Assembly: GCF_022508225.1 (NCBI RefSeq)
Contig: NZ_JAETXJ010000002.1
Coordinates: 496,001-560,000 of the forward strand
Direction: 5' to 3'
Source of the DNA: Desulfovibrio sp. UIB00
GTDB lineage: Bacteria; Desulfobacterota; Desulfovibrionia; Desulfovibrionales; Desulfovibrionaceae
Length of the DNA stretch: 64,000 nucleotides
In this document: one piece after another, positions 45,181 to 54,377 of the stretch
How positions within the stretch are numbered: the first letter of the stretch is position 1
How the letters are laid out: every line of letters starts with the position of its first letter
The notes under the pieces: model-generated
Seen by the model: the letters and a program-made list of their open reading frames with translations, nothing else
Database searches by the model: none
What the model was told of the DNA's origin: nothing
Made by a program: the position numbers and the translations under genes

Positions 45181-46665
45181 TTAGACTTCGCTGGCGGGCC
45201 TTACACTGTATTCGCCAAGTTTTTCTTTCATCTTGGTGAATTTGTTTTGCAGAGCCTTTGACAGGGGGGTGATGCTCTTCATAGCAGTAATTAAATCACC
45301 TTCTGAAACTTTTTTTCTGTCGTTAGCCAAAAAACAAGTTTCCACAGCTTGTCCCACCCCTGCTTCGATATCCGCACCAGAAAAATCTTCTGTTATCTTT
45401 ACCAAGTCCGACATATTCATCGTGGCATCATACTGGTTTCGCCTACGCAGATGAATTTTGAGAATTTGATATCGTTCCTGTTTGTTGGGGAGCCCAACTG
45501 AAAAGACCTCATCAAAACGCCCTTTGCGCAAAAACTCGGTGGGCAAACGTTCAAGATCATTTGCCGTGGCTACAACAAAAACAGTGGTGCTTTTTTCCTG
45601 CATCCAGGTCAAAAACTGACCGATAAGGCGAGACGTAACTTCGTGGCCAGAACCATCACCCCCGGCAAAGGCTTTTTCAACCTCGTCAACCCAAAGAACG
45701 CAAGGGCTAACAGCCTCGGCCTGAGCTAGGGCAAACCTCATGTTCCTCTCTGATTGCCCTACGTATTTGCCAAGAATTTTTCCGACATCCAGGCGCAAAA
45801 GCGGCAAACCAAATTGCGTTGCCGTGGTCTTTGCCACAAGCGATTTTCCACAACCGGGGAAACCGACAATCAAGATCCCCTTAGGAATACTCACTCCGGC
45901 CTTAAGCGCAGCATCAAGCCGTTGCATGACTTTGGCTTTTTTTTCAAGCCAAGATTTAAGGTGCTCAAGTCCACCAACTCCATTGAGGTCGCGATCCCAA
46001 TCAATGTATTCAAGAAGCCCAGATTTTTGGATAATTTGCTTTTTTTCCTGGATAATCAGTCGGCGATCTTCCCAGGTAACAATGCCCCCATCCACATACG
46101 CAAGATCAAGGATGCGCTTGATCTGAAAAAAAGACAGTCCCTTGAGTTCCAGAGCCAGTCGACCTACGTCTTCTTCGGCAATTTGAAATTCGAGTTTTTG
46201 CGCGTAGCGACGTAAAAAATACTCAATGTCACTCTGCAGGGGGCGATCATAAGGAAGCATCGTTATGAGATGCTCGAGTTGGCTTGGAGCTATACCAGTA
46301 TCAGACACCCAAAATACCGTTGCATGATAGCCTGCGTTGTGCATCGTGCGTTCCGCAATGTACAACAAACGCGCGGTGACGGCCGGGCTGGCGAGATCCT
46401 CATCAGATACGCCCATAAGAATTATAGCCGTTGAGTATTCGTATCCCTCATCGCGAACCGTATTCAAAAAATCTAAGAGGTCGCATTCTGTTTCGACTCG
46501 CTGGGATACGGCATCAACGACACCTAACCCATGCATGAAAGCGCGGCAGGTCATTCCGTCCGTTTCACGGAGGATTTTTTTGCAAATTTCAGCGTATTCC
46601 TTGCTTTGAATATGCAAGATAGGCCTTAGCGCATCAATGTAAGCTTTTATATCGCAACAATTCAC
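45181..46665 (-). CDS. AAA+ ATPase (Ycf46/FtsH-like module)
   Basis: A 494-residue protein with GTG start at 46665 behind AAGGTG. The N-terminal 220 residues are helical and resemble the start of Ycf46-type AAA proteins. The AAA domain has Walker [14 protein letters not shown] (267), Walker [12 protein letters not shown] (325), sensor [10 protein letters not shown], an arginine finger region [11 protein letters not shown], and the second-helix KYVGQSERN pore region. It probably remodels a protein partner. It is the last gene of a compact - strand operon whose other members are unknown or nuclease-like. Confidence 0.8.
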   Translation of the reverse strand: MNCCDIKAYIDALRPILHIQSKEYAEICKKILRETDGMTCRAFMHGLGVVDAVSQRVETECDLLDFLNTVRDEGYEYSTAIILMGVSDEDLASPAVTARLLYIAERTMHNAGYHATVFWVSDTGIAPSQLEHLITMLPYDRPLQSDIEYFLRRYAQKLEFQIAEEDVGRLALELKGLSFFQIKRILDLAYVDGGIVTWEDRRLIIQEKKQIIQKSGLLEYIDWDRDLNGVGGLEHLKSWLEKKAKVMQRLDAALKAGVSIPKGILIVGFPGCGKSLVAKTTATQFGLPLLRLDVGKILGKYVGQSERNMRFALAQAEAVSPCVLWVDEVEKAFAGGDGSGHEVTSRLIGQFLTWMQEKSTTVFVVATANDLERLPTEFLRKGRFDEVFSVGLPNKQERYQILKIHLRRRNQYDATMNMSDLVKITEDFSGADIEAGVGQAVETCFLANDRKKVSEGDLITAMKSITPLSKALQNKFTKMKEKLGEYSVRPASEV

Positions 46666-46712
46666 AATTCACCTTCACTGTTGTCATGCACTAATAATGG
46701 TAATAAGTATGT

Positions 46713-47834
46713 TTAATTATTGCATTCAGTTTCATCCATGTGACTCTCACTAGCACGTTCTGAAACACATTTCGGTAGATCAATATATACAACAAGGGGA
46801 TTATTATTTGTCGATTTATAATCAAGACCGCAAAATACTGGGAATTGCGAGTTAATGTCATTATCTGTATAGTCATCCCTAGAACGTACTGGCCGCATGT
46901 GGGCAAGAGAATCTGCGTAGATCAGCATGATTTTCTTTGATTTGTCCTGCACGACATCATCCCAAGAATCAATTTGTTTTTTTATTTGGTGGAAATATAT
47001 ATTTGTCGTCATTTCACCAATAATTTTTTCCCCTTCACCTTCTATAGTTGATGGTATTTGCTTACTTATATATTGCATTGGTGCACCTGTCCTTTTCCAA
47101 TGATGCAGAAATGGATCGCTTGATTCTGTAACATCAATTGAATATATAATATCATAATCTACTTTTGTACAAATATGTTCGTACCATGATTCATTCGAGT
47201 CAGTTTTTATGTAAAAAACTTTTTTGATATGCTCAGCTAAAATGGCTCGAACGGAATTTTCATATTCTTGTTTTCTAAATTTCCCCATGGCAATAAGTGG
47301 GAAGAAAAGGCAAGGAACTTCAACAAACAAACGCTGAATGAATTTTTCAACATTTTCTTCAACTAAATTCCAGTAATTATCCACCAAACAAATAGCTACT
47401 TGGCAAAGAAATTCAAAATCAGACCGCCGTTGGGCTGCCTGTCGCAGTAGGTCTTCAAATTTGCCGTGATATGCAGTAGCAAACGCGGACCAATTCTTTT
47501 GGCCCTGAGCCGCAAGAGCGGCCCGTTCTGCAGCAAGAGTTTCAAAACCCAGGGCATCAAGCGCAGCACGCAGATTGTTTTTGTCAAAACCAGGGCAAAG
47601 TACTTCCACCAGTTTTTGCCCCAATGCAATGTCGTCACCCATCTCGGTTGCAGCGGGCAGGGCATCGGCTTTGTCTTTGTGCCCAACAACTCTCAACCAG
47701 CGGGCGAGCACGCCCTGACGATGCAAGCTGATGACATCCTGAACATAAAAATTCTTCTGCAAATCATCAAATGAGTGACACGGAACATTATTAATTCGAA
47801 TAAAAAACTTTATAACCTTGATGTCATCAAGCAT
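46713..47834 (-). CDS. Unknown protein of the candidate defence operon
   Basis: A 373-residue protein. AAGGAG precedes the ATG by 5 nt. The segment FDDLQKNFYVQDVISLHRQGVLARWLRVVG (residues 22-52) resembles a short module that occurs at the ends of many unrelated hypothetical proteins. The rest is not recognised; it has no membrane segment. It lies 31 nt after the glycine-zipper gene and 47 nt before the AAA+ gene, so all three are probably one transcript. It could be an adaptor between the ATPase and the upstream protein. Confidence 0.6.
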   Translation of the reverse strand: MLDDIKVIKFFIRINNVPCHSFDDLQKNFYVQDVISLHRQGVLARWLRVVGHKDKADALPAATEMGDDIALGQKLVEVLCPGFDKNNLRAALDALGFETLAAERAALAAQGQKNWSAFATAYHGKFEDLLRQAAQRRSDFEFLCQVAICLVDNYWNLVEENVEKFIQRLFVEVPCLFFPLIAMGKFRKQEYENSVRAILAEHIKKVFYIKTDSNESWYEHICTKVDYDIIYSIDVTESSDPFLHHWKRTGAPMQYISKQIPSTIEGEGEKIIGEMTTNIYFHQIKKQIDSWDDVVQDKSKKIMLIYADSLAHMRPVRSRDDYTDNDINSQFPVFCGLDYKSTNNNPLVVYIDLPKCVSERASESHMDETECNN

Positions 47835-47865
47835 ACTTTCTCCTTATGCAGCCTTGTTGCAAATA

Positions 47866-49473
47866 TTAGAATCCAAAGAAATCACTAACAAATCCAACTA
47901 CTTTTTTGACTCCAGAGACAATGGAATTTCCAGCATGCTTTAATGCAGCTACAGCTGTACTCCTGACTTTCTGCAGACCTTCAACGAGCTTACGACCAAT
48001 AGTCGAACCGGCTATGCCGCCAATCACCCCTCCCACAAAACCACCAACTGCGGCTCCGACAGGCCCAAGCAGGGCTCCGATTGACGCGCCCCATGCAGCC
48101 GCAGGTATTGCCGCATAAACTCCGCCCGCTGCGGCCCCAATACTCCGTTCCGTTTCCATATATCCCTCAGAGGCTGTCATTTCGCCTGTGGCAACTTTGT
48201 AAGCTGTCTGAGCGCCGTCTACAACCACGCTAGCCAAAATGCCAACGGCGACAGAGGATGACTTAAGAACAGAAGTTAAATCTCTACCTCGGCTGCAACA
48301 TGCCGCAGTAACTGATGCGGTTGAAGTTTCATTGATAGTTGCACCCAGAAGAATATCGCTTTCTGGAATCGGCAGTGAAATACGCGGCAACATATCCAAT
48401 TCCGCTGCGACTTTAAGCGCCCCGGCAGTCGCACAGGTGGCTCCACTTTTGCTGCCAGACGTGATAGCTATTTCCACCAGTTCTTCGCCATCAACCTCTT
48501 CTTGCTGCGCCAGTGATACCGCCAAACTTATCGAGGTGCTGATAATCGCGCCTTGGGCGGAAGCCAACAATGTCTGTTTGCCAATATTCACACTCAGTTC
48601 ACGCCATGTGAAGTCGTCCCAGCTTTTTTGCGGAACATCCCCTTCCCGCTGCGCTTTCGCCTGTGCTGTTTTGGCTTCTTCCTTGCTTACCTGCTTGCTT
48701 TTAACGTTGCCCTGTTGGATTTGTGAGGTGCTTTCCCCGTGCTCATGCCCCTTGGGCACCAGCTTGCCTTGGTTTCCATAATCGCCTTCTTCAAAGGCCA
48801 TGTTGGAATGCTCGGCATCTCTGTAGCATTTTGCCTGAACTTCTTGCAGCACATTGCCTTCGGCATCCACAACGGCAATATCCGCAGAATTTTTGGCGTA
48901 GGTTTGCCCTGGCTCTGGGCGCAGCACCTTTGCTCGCACAGATTCTCCCTTAAGGGCAGCATCCATGTTAAACGAGGCGGCATGATCACTTTCAAAGATA
49001 AAACCATCAAGATTGGGATTTTGACTTACACGGCCTTCTGCTGTGGTAATAGTTGCAGCGAGGTCAATATTTGCTTCACGTATGGCCACATCCACTTGCG
49101 TAAGATACGTGCCAAACTCATTGACGCTTGCAGCGCGTGCCCCTTGCCTGACCTCCCGTGCAAGCCAGCTATCCACGCCCATGCCTTCGGCATTGGCAGC
49201 GCGCAGACTTTGCTTTTTTTCCTCATGCACGGCCATGCCAACCGAGATCTCTGCGGCGACATCGGCGCATGTTTCGGGTGACCATTGCGGAAGCCTTTTG
49301 GCAAAGTAGGCCGCCAGCCATTCCCGGTCTGAAACACTGCTTGCCTTGACAGAATAATCACGCACGCTCAAGAGCAACTCTTGCCGAAAGAGGGCGACGG
49401 TGTCTTGCGTGCGATTTTCGCCTGTTTCTTGCTTGAGGGTGTGATTTGTTGGCATTGGGATGCTGTCAGCCAT
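47866..49473 (-). CDS. Glycine-zipper membrane protein with possible QxK nuclease motif
   Basis: A 535-residue protein beginning MADSIPMPTNHTLK. AAAGGA precedes the ATG. Residues about 195-220 read SADIAVVDAEGNVLQEVQAKCYRDAEH. An aspartate followed about 12 residues later by Q-A-K on a beta strand is the D-QxK form of the PD-(D/E)XK core. Residues about 430-515 contain repeated GxxxG glycine zippers (GAAAGGVYAAIPAAAWGASIG, then GAAVGGFVGGVIGGIAG), which in other toxins insert into membranes. The combination suggests a toxin-like effector. No named family recognised. It is the first of three tightly packed genes. Confidence 0.6.
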   Translation of the reverse strand: MADSIPMPTNHTLKQETGENRTQDTVALFRQELLLSVRDYSVKASSVSDREWLAAYFAKRLPQWSPETCADVAAEISVGMAVHEEKKQSLRAANAEGMGVDSWLAREVRQGARAASVNEFGTYLTQVDVAIREANIDLAATITTAEGRVSQNPNLDGFIFESDHAASFNMDAALKGESVRAKVLRPEPGQTYAKNSADIAVVDAEGNVLQEVQAKCYRDAEHSNMAFEEGDYGNQGKLVPKGHEHGESTSQIQQGNVKSKQVSKEEAKTAQAKAQREGDVPQKSWDDFTWRELSVNIGKQTLLASAQGAIISTSISLAVSLAQQEEVDGEELVEIAITSGSKSGATCATAGALKVAAELDMLPRISLPIPESDILLGATINETSTASVTAACCSRGRDLTSVLKSSSVAVGILASVVVDGAQTAYKVATGEMTASEGYMETERSIGAAAGGVYAAIPAAAWGASIGALLGPVGAAVGGFVGGVIGGIAGSTIGRKLVEGLQKVRSTAVAALKHAGNSIVSGVKKVVGFVSDFFGF

Positions 49474-49529
49474 CTTTGAATCCTTTATTGCTTTTCGGCT
49501 CTTGGCAGAGTGGAATATTCAGATAAAAT

Positions 49530-51311
49530 TCAGTCAAATAGTCTGTCAGTCATGGCACACTTTCCACATTGGCATATGGTCAGCCTTTCCCTCGCACGTG
49601 TCATACCCACATAGGCAAGACGGCGGTGGTGAACAGAGGCGGGATTGAGCCCTCCTAGGCCGAGCAGAAAAACATGAGCAAAATCCAGGCCCTTTGCACT
49701 ATAAATAGTTGAAATTGTGACGCTTTCAGTGGTTATGTCAAAATTCTTTTTGCTTGAGTAATCGCGCGCTGCCCACTGCGCAAGCACACCCTGCGCTTCA
49801 ATGGCCTGCACCAGTGCTTCCGGCAGGTTTTCCACGCCACTGATTTTTGACTGAGCATAAAGGACAGCAATTTCGTTCATTGGCACGCCACTGCGTATTA
49901 GCTGCGCAACCGCCGAGGCAACAGTTGCTGGCAACGATGCAGCATCTGGGCACTCCAAAAGTTCTGGCCGGGTTCCTTCTGCCCCCACCAATGACTCCGG
50001 CGACAGCGTGCTCTCCAGCATACGTGCCGCGATCCGCGCTATGGCCTTGGTATTGCGATATTGCTGCGTCAGCCTGTGAATTCGCAAGCCGGGAATTTCC
50101 AGAGAGTCCCATCCTTGCTTACCCTGTGGGTACAAGCACTGGTTGTCATCCTGCGTCACCAGCAAACTGCCCCACTTTGGCAAAAGCCGCAGAACAACCT
50201 GAGCCATGTCTGAAGAAAAATCCTGCCCTTCATCCACCATTATGGCGTCCCAGTGCCCCTGCAATGGATGTGAGCCATTAAGTCGCTCTAGGGTTTCACG
50301 AACCACAAGTTCATAATAGTCGCCTTGCTCTTGAGAATGCGCCAGCCGTTCACCCAAAATTTTTTCACACAGGGAGTAAAAAGGCAAAACCTCCACTCCT
50401 TCCGAACCCAGTCCAACCCCACGGACGGAAAGTAAACGACGGATATACCCGACCAGCGACAGATTGAAGCAAACAATCAGAATACGTCGCACATGCTTGT
50501 TTACCCGAGGCAAAAAACCGGCCCTGTGGGCGAGGATAAGGGTTTTTCCGCTGCCGGGAGGCCCTGTAACAAGCTGTTTATCGGCATTGAAAGATCTGGC
50601 CAGGTTGTCCTGCTCGGCATTAAGCACGCGGATGATATTCTGCTGCTGCAATTCGGATGCAGTTCCACAACGCTGTGGCAGCTGGATTCGAACTACAGGG
50701 AAAATTGCCGCTCGTAGCTTGTCCAGCTCTGCGGGAGAGAGCGCAAATATAAAACGTGGGGGGAAATGCTCCATCAGCCACTGGCGAAATATTTGCCCTG
50801 CGGCATCCCGCACAAAGGGGGAATCTAGCTGCATATCATCCCAGAAAAGGATACGGGATGCATCCATGACTTCGCCCAAACCCGCATTCAAGAAATCTTT
50901 GCGGCAAATATGGGGTAAAACAGCACCGGAGTTAACAGGGCAAGGCAAGTTGAGCTTGCCGTTTGAGGAATGCGATTCTCCTCGATCCAACAGGTTCAAC
51001 AGGCTGTTTACATACTCTTTGGCCTGCGCAAATGGATTTTTTCGTCTTTCTTGAGTCGCCCCAAGCTGAAGGGTTACGGCCTTGGGGTCAGCCTTGATAA
51101 TCTGGTCCAGAGCCCAATCTTTAACTTCAAAAACAATTAATCCGCATTCTGGAGAAAACAGAATAAAATCTGGCTCTTTATCTTCTACATCGGGGGAATA
51201 CCATGCCAAAAAAGCGCTGTCTGGCCGGGCGACTTTTTGAAAGAACTGGTAGGTTTTTCCTTCTCCAACCGTAGTAAATGCATCAACATCACTGGGAAAC
51301 ATTGTTGCCAT
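49530..51311 (-). CDS. NERD-domain SF1 helicase
   Basis: A 593-residue protein. Residues 40-75 (EPDFILFSPECGLIVFEVKDW) are a nuclease-related NERD domain with D...ExK. The helicase is UvrD-like: Walker A GPPGSGKTLIL (250), DEGQDF (358), QYRNTKAIARIAARML, and VGMTRARERL near the end. The TIYSAKGLDFAHVFL motif V is intact. Such proteins occur in several defence systems. It stands 56 nt before the glycine-zipper gene and 173 nt after WYL regulator 2, all on one strand. Confidence 0.85.
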   Translation of the reverse strand: MATMFPSDVDAFTTVGEGKTYQFFQKVARPDSAFLAWYSPDVEDKEPDFILFSPECGLIVFEVKDWALDQIIKADPKAVTLQLGATQERRKNPFAQAKEYVNSLLNLLDRGESHSSNGKLNLPCPVNSGAVLPHICRKDFLNAGLGEVMDASRILFWDDMQLDSPFVRDAAGQIFRQWLMEHFPPRFIFALSPAELDKLRAAIFPVVRIQLPQRCGTASELQQQNIIRVLNAEQDNLARSFNADKQLVTGPPGSGKTLILAHRAGFLPRVNKHVRRILIVCFNLSLVGYIRRLLSVRGVGLGSEGVEVLPFYSLCEKILGERLAHSQEQGDYYELVVRETLERLNGSHPLQGHWDAIMVDEGQDFSSDMAQVVLRLLPKWGSLLVTQDDNQCLYPQGKQGWDSLEIPGLRIHRLTQQYRNTKAIARIAARMLESTLSPESLVGAEGTRPELLECPDAASLPATVASAVAQLIRSGVPMNEIAVLYAQSKISGVENLPEALVQAIEAQGVLAQWAARDYSSKKNFDITTESVTISTIYSAKGLDFAHVFLLGLGGLNPASVHHRRLAYVGMTRARERLTICQCGKCAMTDRLFD

Positions 51312-51484
51312 AGTCTGGTTGCCTTGCCTGATTGAAATTTACCAGTTCGAAATAATCAATGTGAAACACCCTCGCCAGACATTAAAAAATAGCGTTCGGT
51401 ACAAGGTAGAATATTTAGCAAAAAAAGTAGTTAGTCCTCGTTGCTGGTTACATGTGAAAAGTTATCGCTTTGTAGTACCTCTCC

Positions 51485-52429
51485 TTATATAAATTCCGCA
51501 TCTTCACCAAAACTTCGCACCCAAGCTTTTAGTTCTGGCTCTGCGCAAGTAGTAAGGGTGAGCTTAATGCTGCCGTCAGCCATGCTCTCAACTCGCTGGT
51601 CTGCTGCCCATTCCCTTTCTTGTACATAGTCTGCAACCTTTGGGCTGAAGCGTATGCAAAACGCACGAGGTTCATGCCAAGGTAATCCAAAACCAGCCTC
51701 ATCGATTTGCGGCAGTGGATGACGAACGCGCATGTCAGTTGTGACAAGGCGCTGCACTCGGTGTATGGCCATGTTACATGGCCGTTCTGGTGTGCAGGTG
51801 TCAGCGTCTACAAAAAATCCAACCGCATACAGGGCATTATTCATTGCAACCATGCGGACCGGTACAAACAAATGCTCTTTTGGTGTTTCACGACCAGGAG
51901 CTCGGTATGTTACTTCACAACACAGACCCTGGTCTGCTGCAGTTACCAACTTTTCAATATGTCCTGCATGAGGCGTGTAGTCTATGCGCCCTTTGGCATT
52001 GAACGAAAAATGTTTCTTAGGGGAAATGTTGTTGGGATCAGCCATATGCAGGGCAAGATGGCGAAGAGACGCATCCACACGCTTCAAAACTGGGTCAGGG
52101 AGAATGCCCGAAGCCATCTCACGGCATATGGAAAGGAAGCGAAGTTCTTCAAAATCCAGCCCCAAAGAATGCCCGTCATTAACGATGTATTGGTACCAGC
52201 GTTTACGATTATCTAATCCTGAATGCAATGCAGTACCAATCACTGTTTCGATTTCGCTGGCCAGGCGTCCCACAGTTTGGGGGGAGCACTGTAGTTCAAC
52301 TGCCAAATCGCTTTGGTAGTGTCGGCGGCGGTCTAAGAGAAGCTTTCGGAACAGCCTCAATGTTTTTACACCAGGAGTAGTATCTGGATCCAACTTCGGG
52401 GGCATGGAATTTACCTTTTTTTCAATCAA
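51485..52429 (-). CDS. WYL-domain transcriptional regulator 2
   Basis: A 314-residue protein; ATG at 52405 (MPPKLDPD) is an alternative start. An N-terminal winged helix (LLLDRRRHYQSDLAVELQCSPQTVGRLASEIE) is followed by a WYL sensor (LVTAADQGLCCEVTYRAPG, then VRMVAMNNALYAVGFF) and a WCX-like end. It heads a - strand block with a NERD helicase and three further genes. WYL proteins in such positions commonly repress their defence operon until infection. It differs clearly in sequence from WYL regulator 1. Confidence 0.8.
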   Translation of the reverse strand: MIEKKVNSMPPKLDPDTTPGVKTLRLFRKLLLDRRRHYQSDLAVELQCSPQTVGRLASEIETVIGTALHSGLDNRKRWYQYIVNDGHSLGLDFEELRFLSICREMASGILPDPVLKRVDASLRHLALHMADPNNISPKKHFSFNAKGRIDYTPHAGHIEKLVTAADQGLCCEVTYRAPGRETPKEHLFVPVRMVAMNNALYAVGFFVDADTCTPERPCNMAIHRVQRLVTTDMRVRHPLPQIDEAGFGLPWHEPRAFCIRFSPKVADYVQEREWAADQRVESMADGSIKLTLTTCAEPELKAWVRSFGEDAEFI

Positions 52430-52478
52430 TAACCAGATATGATAACGATTTCAAGCTATAGGTTAATATGCTTGGCAT

Positions 52479-52507
52479 TCTAGTGGGCAGGTAACCTGCC
52501 CACTAGA
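52479..52507 (-). terminator. Perfect inverted repeat between small gene and WYL regulator 2
   Basis: Two perfect 14-bp arms around a single central A. It lies between the stop of the 71-residue gene and the start of WYL regulator 2 and could be a terminator without U-tract or an operator. Confidence 0.5.
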
Positions 52508-52523
52508 ACTGTAGGTTTAGCGA

Positions 52524-52739
52524 TTAGGCAATAGAAGGACTGTTTTCTCCCCTGTTTCTTTCTTCGCCGGATTCGTCAGAATGCCTTTCCTCGCTTTCAG
52601 CAGAACAATCATTGACGCAACCAGACGAACTCTGCCCGCTAAATGTTTCCATAACATTTTCAACAGCTTCATTAATTTCTTCACGGGCCACATATCCCAA
52701 AACTACGCCCCCAAGAACGCACAGTATTTTCCCTAACAT
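52524..52739 (-). CDS. Small membrane-anchored acidic protein (71 aa)
   Basis: The start is set at ATG 52739, 6 nt after GGAGG; the longer frame upstream has no support. Residues 1-20 form a membrane helix with glycines (MLGKILCVLGGVVLGYV). The remaining 50 residues are hydrophilic and rich in Glu and Ser with two cysteines. Its position upstream of WYL regulator 2 parallels the small membrane genes upstream of WYL regulator 1. Confidence 0.55.
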   Translation of the reverse strand: MLGKILCVLGGVVLGYVAREEINEAVENVMETFSGQSSSGCVNDCSAESEERHSDESGEERNRGENSPSIA

Positions 52740-52961
52740 GGCTACCTCCAATAATTTTGCGCGGGCATTTGCCTGCGAGGGAATAATGGCTTCACCTAAA
52801 TCCAGAATATGGAAAGTTTGATTCCTTGGGAGAAAAAATTTTCCTTTCCCAAAACCCCAGACAGTGCCCCCACAACTGTTTAAAAACAGTGGGTATCGCC
52901 TTTTTTGTACGAATCGGAAGATCCACCCACACTTGACTAAATATGACACGCCAACCACGAT

Positions 52962-53783
52962 ATGCTCATGCGTTGTATCATCTTGCTCATATGCATGAGC
53001 TTTTTCATGGGGTGCACCACTCCCTCAGCCATCGATGCCCACCGGGAAGCATTGAGAGGTAGATTTCATGAAATGCGCCTACCAACGCAATCGTTTACTT
53101 TGTACAGCTTGCTTCGCCCCGGCTTATCGCCTCACTCAAAAATTTTGCGCGTGTATATTGAAGGCGACGGACACGCTTGGGAGTCTCGCACCCGGCCATC
53201 TACAGACCCCACGCCACGCAATCCTGTGGCCCTGCGCCTGGCTATGGCTGATCCGGGGTCGGACATCGTGCTTTATCTGGCGCGACCATGCCAATATGTT
53301 CAGGGCGAGGATCGATGGCAGTGTTCAAAGCGCTACTGGACGTCAGCGCGGCTTGGGCTGGAGGTGATTAACAGCCTTGATGAAGCCATTACCCAGGCCA
53401 AGGCTGCATGCGTGGCGGAGCAGGTCGTCCTAGTCGGATTCTCTGGCGGTGGCGGGGCTGCAGCGCTTCTGGCTGCCAGACGGCAGGATGTGGCCTTTCT
53501 GGGCACGGTTGCGGGCAATCTTGATACTGAAGCTTGGGCAGACCTGCAGGGCGTGAGTCCGCTTACAGAATCCTTGAACCCTATGGCGGTGGCTCCATCA
53601 CTGCAGCACTTGCCCCAGCGGCATTTAAGCAGCCGCACGGATGCGACCATGCCGCCGGAAATTAGCGCAAAGTTTTGCCGAGCAGTGAACCAGCCAGAAA
53701 GTTGCGTTGTCATTTCAGGCGTGCCGCATGGCGGGCCGTGGCAACGTTACTGGGGTTATGATTATTCTTCTGGTAAGCCCTGA
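52962..53783 (+). CDS. Alpha/beta-hydrolase-like lipoprotein
   Basis: A 273-residue protein. The N-terminus is a lipoprotein signal (ILLICMSFFMGCTTP) with the lipid-bearing cysteine at about 17. LVGFSGGGGAAALL (about 150) is a GxSxG nucleophile elbow; VYIEGDGHAW, near residue 68, could supply the oxyanion region, and GVPHGGPW the catalytic histidine. It is probably a membrane-attached esterase or lipase-like hydrolase of unknown substrate. ATG 52968 is an equally possible start. It diverges from the 71-residue gene. Confidence 0.7.
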   Translation: MLMRCIILLICMSFFMGCTTPSAIDAHREALRGRFHEMRLPTQSFTLYSLLRPGLSPHSKILRVYIEGDGHAWESRTRPSTDPTPRNPVALRLAMADPGSDIVLYLARPCQYVQGEDRWQCSKRYWTSARLGLEVINSLDEAITQAKAACVAEQVVLVGFSGGGGAAALLAARRQDVAFLGTVAGNLDTEAWADLQGVSPLTESLNPMAVAPSLQHLPQRHLSSRTDATMPPEISAKFCRAVNQPESCVVISGVPHGGPWQRYWGYDYSSGKP

Positions 53784-54012
53784 CGCCAATTTAAAGCACA
53801 TTCATGGTAGTCATTCTGCCATAATTCCCCCTGTCAAAGTCAAACATCCATCCTTACTGCGAACCAGCGCCTATCAATTCCGCAAGGATTTTATCCCGTG
53901 CGGATACCCTTTACTTGCTTCGCCGCATCGTGGTTCTGACTCCGTAATTAATTACCAGATCAGGCTATTCCATGCCGATATAGTATGCAAAATTACTGGA
54001 GGATATTAAGTC

Positions 54013-54246
54013 ATGGACACACATGCATCTGAAACTGCAATCTTTGAGCAATTAGAGAAGAATCTCCCACCGGTGTTTTCCCGTGAAGAAGCGGCCCGGC
54101 AGATGGGAGGACTGATGAGGGCCAAAACTCTTTCAAATCTTGATGCGGCAGGCAACGGGCCGTGGGTCAAAATACGCATCAGAAAGAAAGTATGCTATGA
54201 GCGTCGAAGTTTCCTGCAATGGCTTCGGCAGTACGTCCAGCAATAA
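54013..54246 (+). CDS. AlpA/excisionase-like small DNA-binding protein
   Basis: A 77-residue protein. VFSREEAARQMGGLMRAKTLSNLDAAGNGPWVKIRIRKKVCYERRSFLQWL fits the winged HTH of AlpA and excisionase-like proteins, which recognise a site and activate excision or replication genes on mobile elements. GGAGG precedes the ATG by 9 nt. It lies 131 nt before the primase-helicase gene, the usual arrangement on phage satellites and islands. Confidence 0.68.
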   Translation: MDTHASETAIFEQLEKNLPPVFSREEAARQMGGLMRAKTLSNLDAAGNGPWVKIRIRKKVCYERRSFLQWLRQYVQQ

Positions 54247-54377
54247 ACAGCATAGCACCTGAGGCAATTCAGCAATCGGGGCATGAAGAAATTCATGCCC
54301 CTTTTCTATTATATGCGGCAGTTGTTTTCCCGTTTGGGATTTATTCAACACGTATCACCCCGAAAGGAAAGTTTTCT

